DNA of 41,837 bases. Origin: Solirubrobacterales bacterium. GTDB lineage: Bacteria; Actinomycetota; Thermoleophilia; Solirubrobacterales; Solirubrobacteraceae. Below the pieces are notes generated by a model, which worked only from the letters and a program-made list of their open reading frames with translations, was not told the DNA's origin and did not search any database. Location of the stretch: positions 1 through 41,837 of the forward strand of contig QHBW01000068.1 in NCBI GenBank assembly GCA_003244205.1, in the 5' to 3' direction. The translations under genes were made by a program, and so were the position numbers. Positions 41,469 through 41,837 of this stretch are shown here, in pieces (the first letter of the stretch is position 1; each line of letters starts with the position of its first letter).

Positions 41469-41837
41469 TCAAGCTTGCCCCTCGACCACGATCGCGGCGC
41501 CGCCCCGGCGCGGATCCCCACCGCCGGAGAACGCACCGGTGCCGGTGGCCTCCTGCGCGACCGCTTGCACGCCGCCGAAGAACAGGTTGAGCTCGCCGAA
41601 GCGGCTGATCGGACGACCGGCTCGGTGCAGCGACCCCGTGTCGATCCCGGGCTCGGCGTACACGACCCCGTCCTCGAAGTGCACGCGCGGCGCGCGCACC
41701 GCCTCGCCCGCGGGCAGCCGATCGTCGATCACACGGAGGATCGTCTGCAGGATCGCGGAGCGGATGCGGTTGGAGCCGGCGCTGCCGACCACGAGCTCGG
41801 GCAGCCCGTCGCCCAGCACGATCGTGGGCGCCATCAT
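41469..41837 (-). CDS. Gamma-glutamyltransferase, C-terminal part (cut by window end)
   Basis: 122 residues of the small (catalytic) subunit: SMMAPTIVL-like MMAPTIVLGDG, VVGSAGSNRIRSAILQTI (the G-S-x-G-S-x-x-I block contacting substrate), APRVHFEDG and a terminal GGGDPRRGGAAIV. The nucleophilic Thr and the large subunit lie outside the window. Family members cleave gamma-glutamyl peptides; glutathione itself may be absent here, so other gamma-glutamyl compounds are likely. The gene continues past 41837. Confidence 0.88.
   Translation of the reverse strand: MMAPTIVLGDGLPELVVGSAGSNRIRSAILQTILRVIDDRLPAGEAVRAPRVHFEDGVVYAEPGIDTGSLHRAGRPISRFGELNLFFGGVQAVAQEATGTGAFSGGGDPRRGGAAIVVEGQA

Noticed and set aside
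40118-41590. 490-codon plus-strand frame over uppP and the neighbouring lipoprotein
   Set aside because: Antisense to uppP, which has intact active-site motifs; no domain likeness.

Overview
The window is GC-rich, densely packed actinobacterial DNA. The gene content points to the Thermoleophilia (Solirubrobacterales-like). It has several phosphodiester-glycosidase (NAGPA-like) secreted proteins, a SigB/F-type sigma factor, a DipZ-type thiol-disulfide protein, a decaprenyl-phosphoryl-arabinose (DPA) pathway operon, and many short secreted or lipoprotein families of unknown function. GTG starts are common. The taxonomic placement is inferred from protein families, not from a marker gene.

Left part (1-8.3 kb): a branched-chain amino-acid dehydrogenase cut by the window edge, a membrane acyltransferase, and a molybdopterin oxidoreductase gene that is visibly broken. 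Its N-terminal third is on the + strand, a piece of its C-terminal half lies inverted on the - strand, and its last domain is again on the + strand. A tRNA-Val, a transposase tail, a secreted LVIVD-repeat protein, a second transposase tail, a VOC-fold protein, a methyltransferase and two decayed gene fragments follow. This is the most disturbed part of the window.

Middle part (8.3-24.8 kb): YceI-like protein; a two-gene ABC exporter; TfoX-N and thioredoxin-fold small proteins; a NAGPA-like lipoprotein overlapped by a truncated cytochrome b; a second NAGPA-like protein; then a compact operon (TetR regulator with a perfect palindromic operator candidate, NAD(P)-binding protein, two tandem metallo-beta-lactamase-fold hydrolases). 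After that come a nitroreductase, a penicillin-binding-type serine hydrolase downstream of a sigma factor, a PQQ-like propeller lipoprotein and a secreted alpha/beta hydrolase.

Right part (24.8-41.8 kb): a cytochrome P450; a tightly overlapped four-gene operon for DPA-type lipid-linked arabinose synthesis (UbiA-type phosphoribosyltransferase, DprE1, DprE2 and a small two-helix membrane protein); a third NAGPA-like protein; tRNA-Asp; DipZ divergent from a histidine-rich anchored protein and Lgt; a choice-of-anchor-L secreted protein; a GNAT; small lipoproteins; an uppP / response regulator / histidine kinase operon; and a gamma-glutamyltransferase cut by the window end.

The recurring theme is the cell envelope: lipid carrier recycling (UppP), lipid-linked sugar synthesis (DPA operon), lipoprotein maturation (Lgt), periplasmic redox (DipZ) and many exported proteins. 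No CRISPR array, prophage or intact mobile element was seen. The best candidates for something unusual are the inverted and deleted molybdopterin oxidoreductase gene, the fourth gene of the DPA operon, and the tandem metallo-hydrolases, one of which carries an extra Asp in its metal motif and appears to use a non-standard ATC start.
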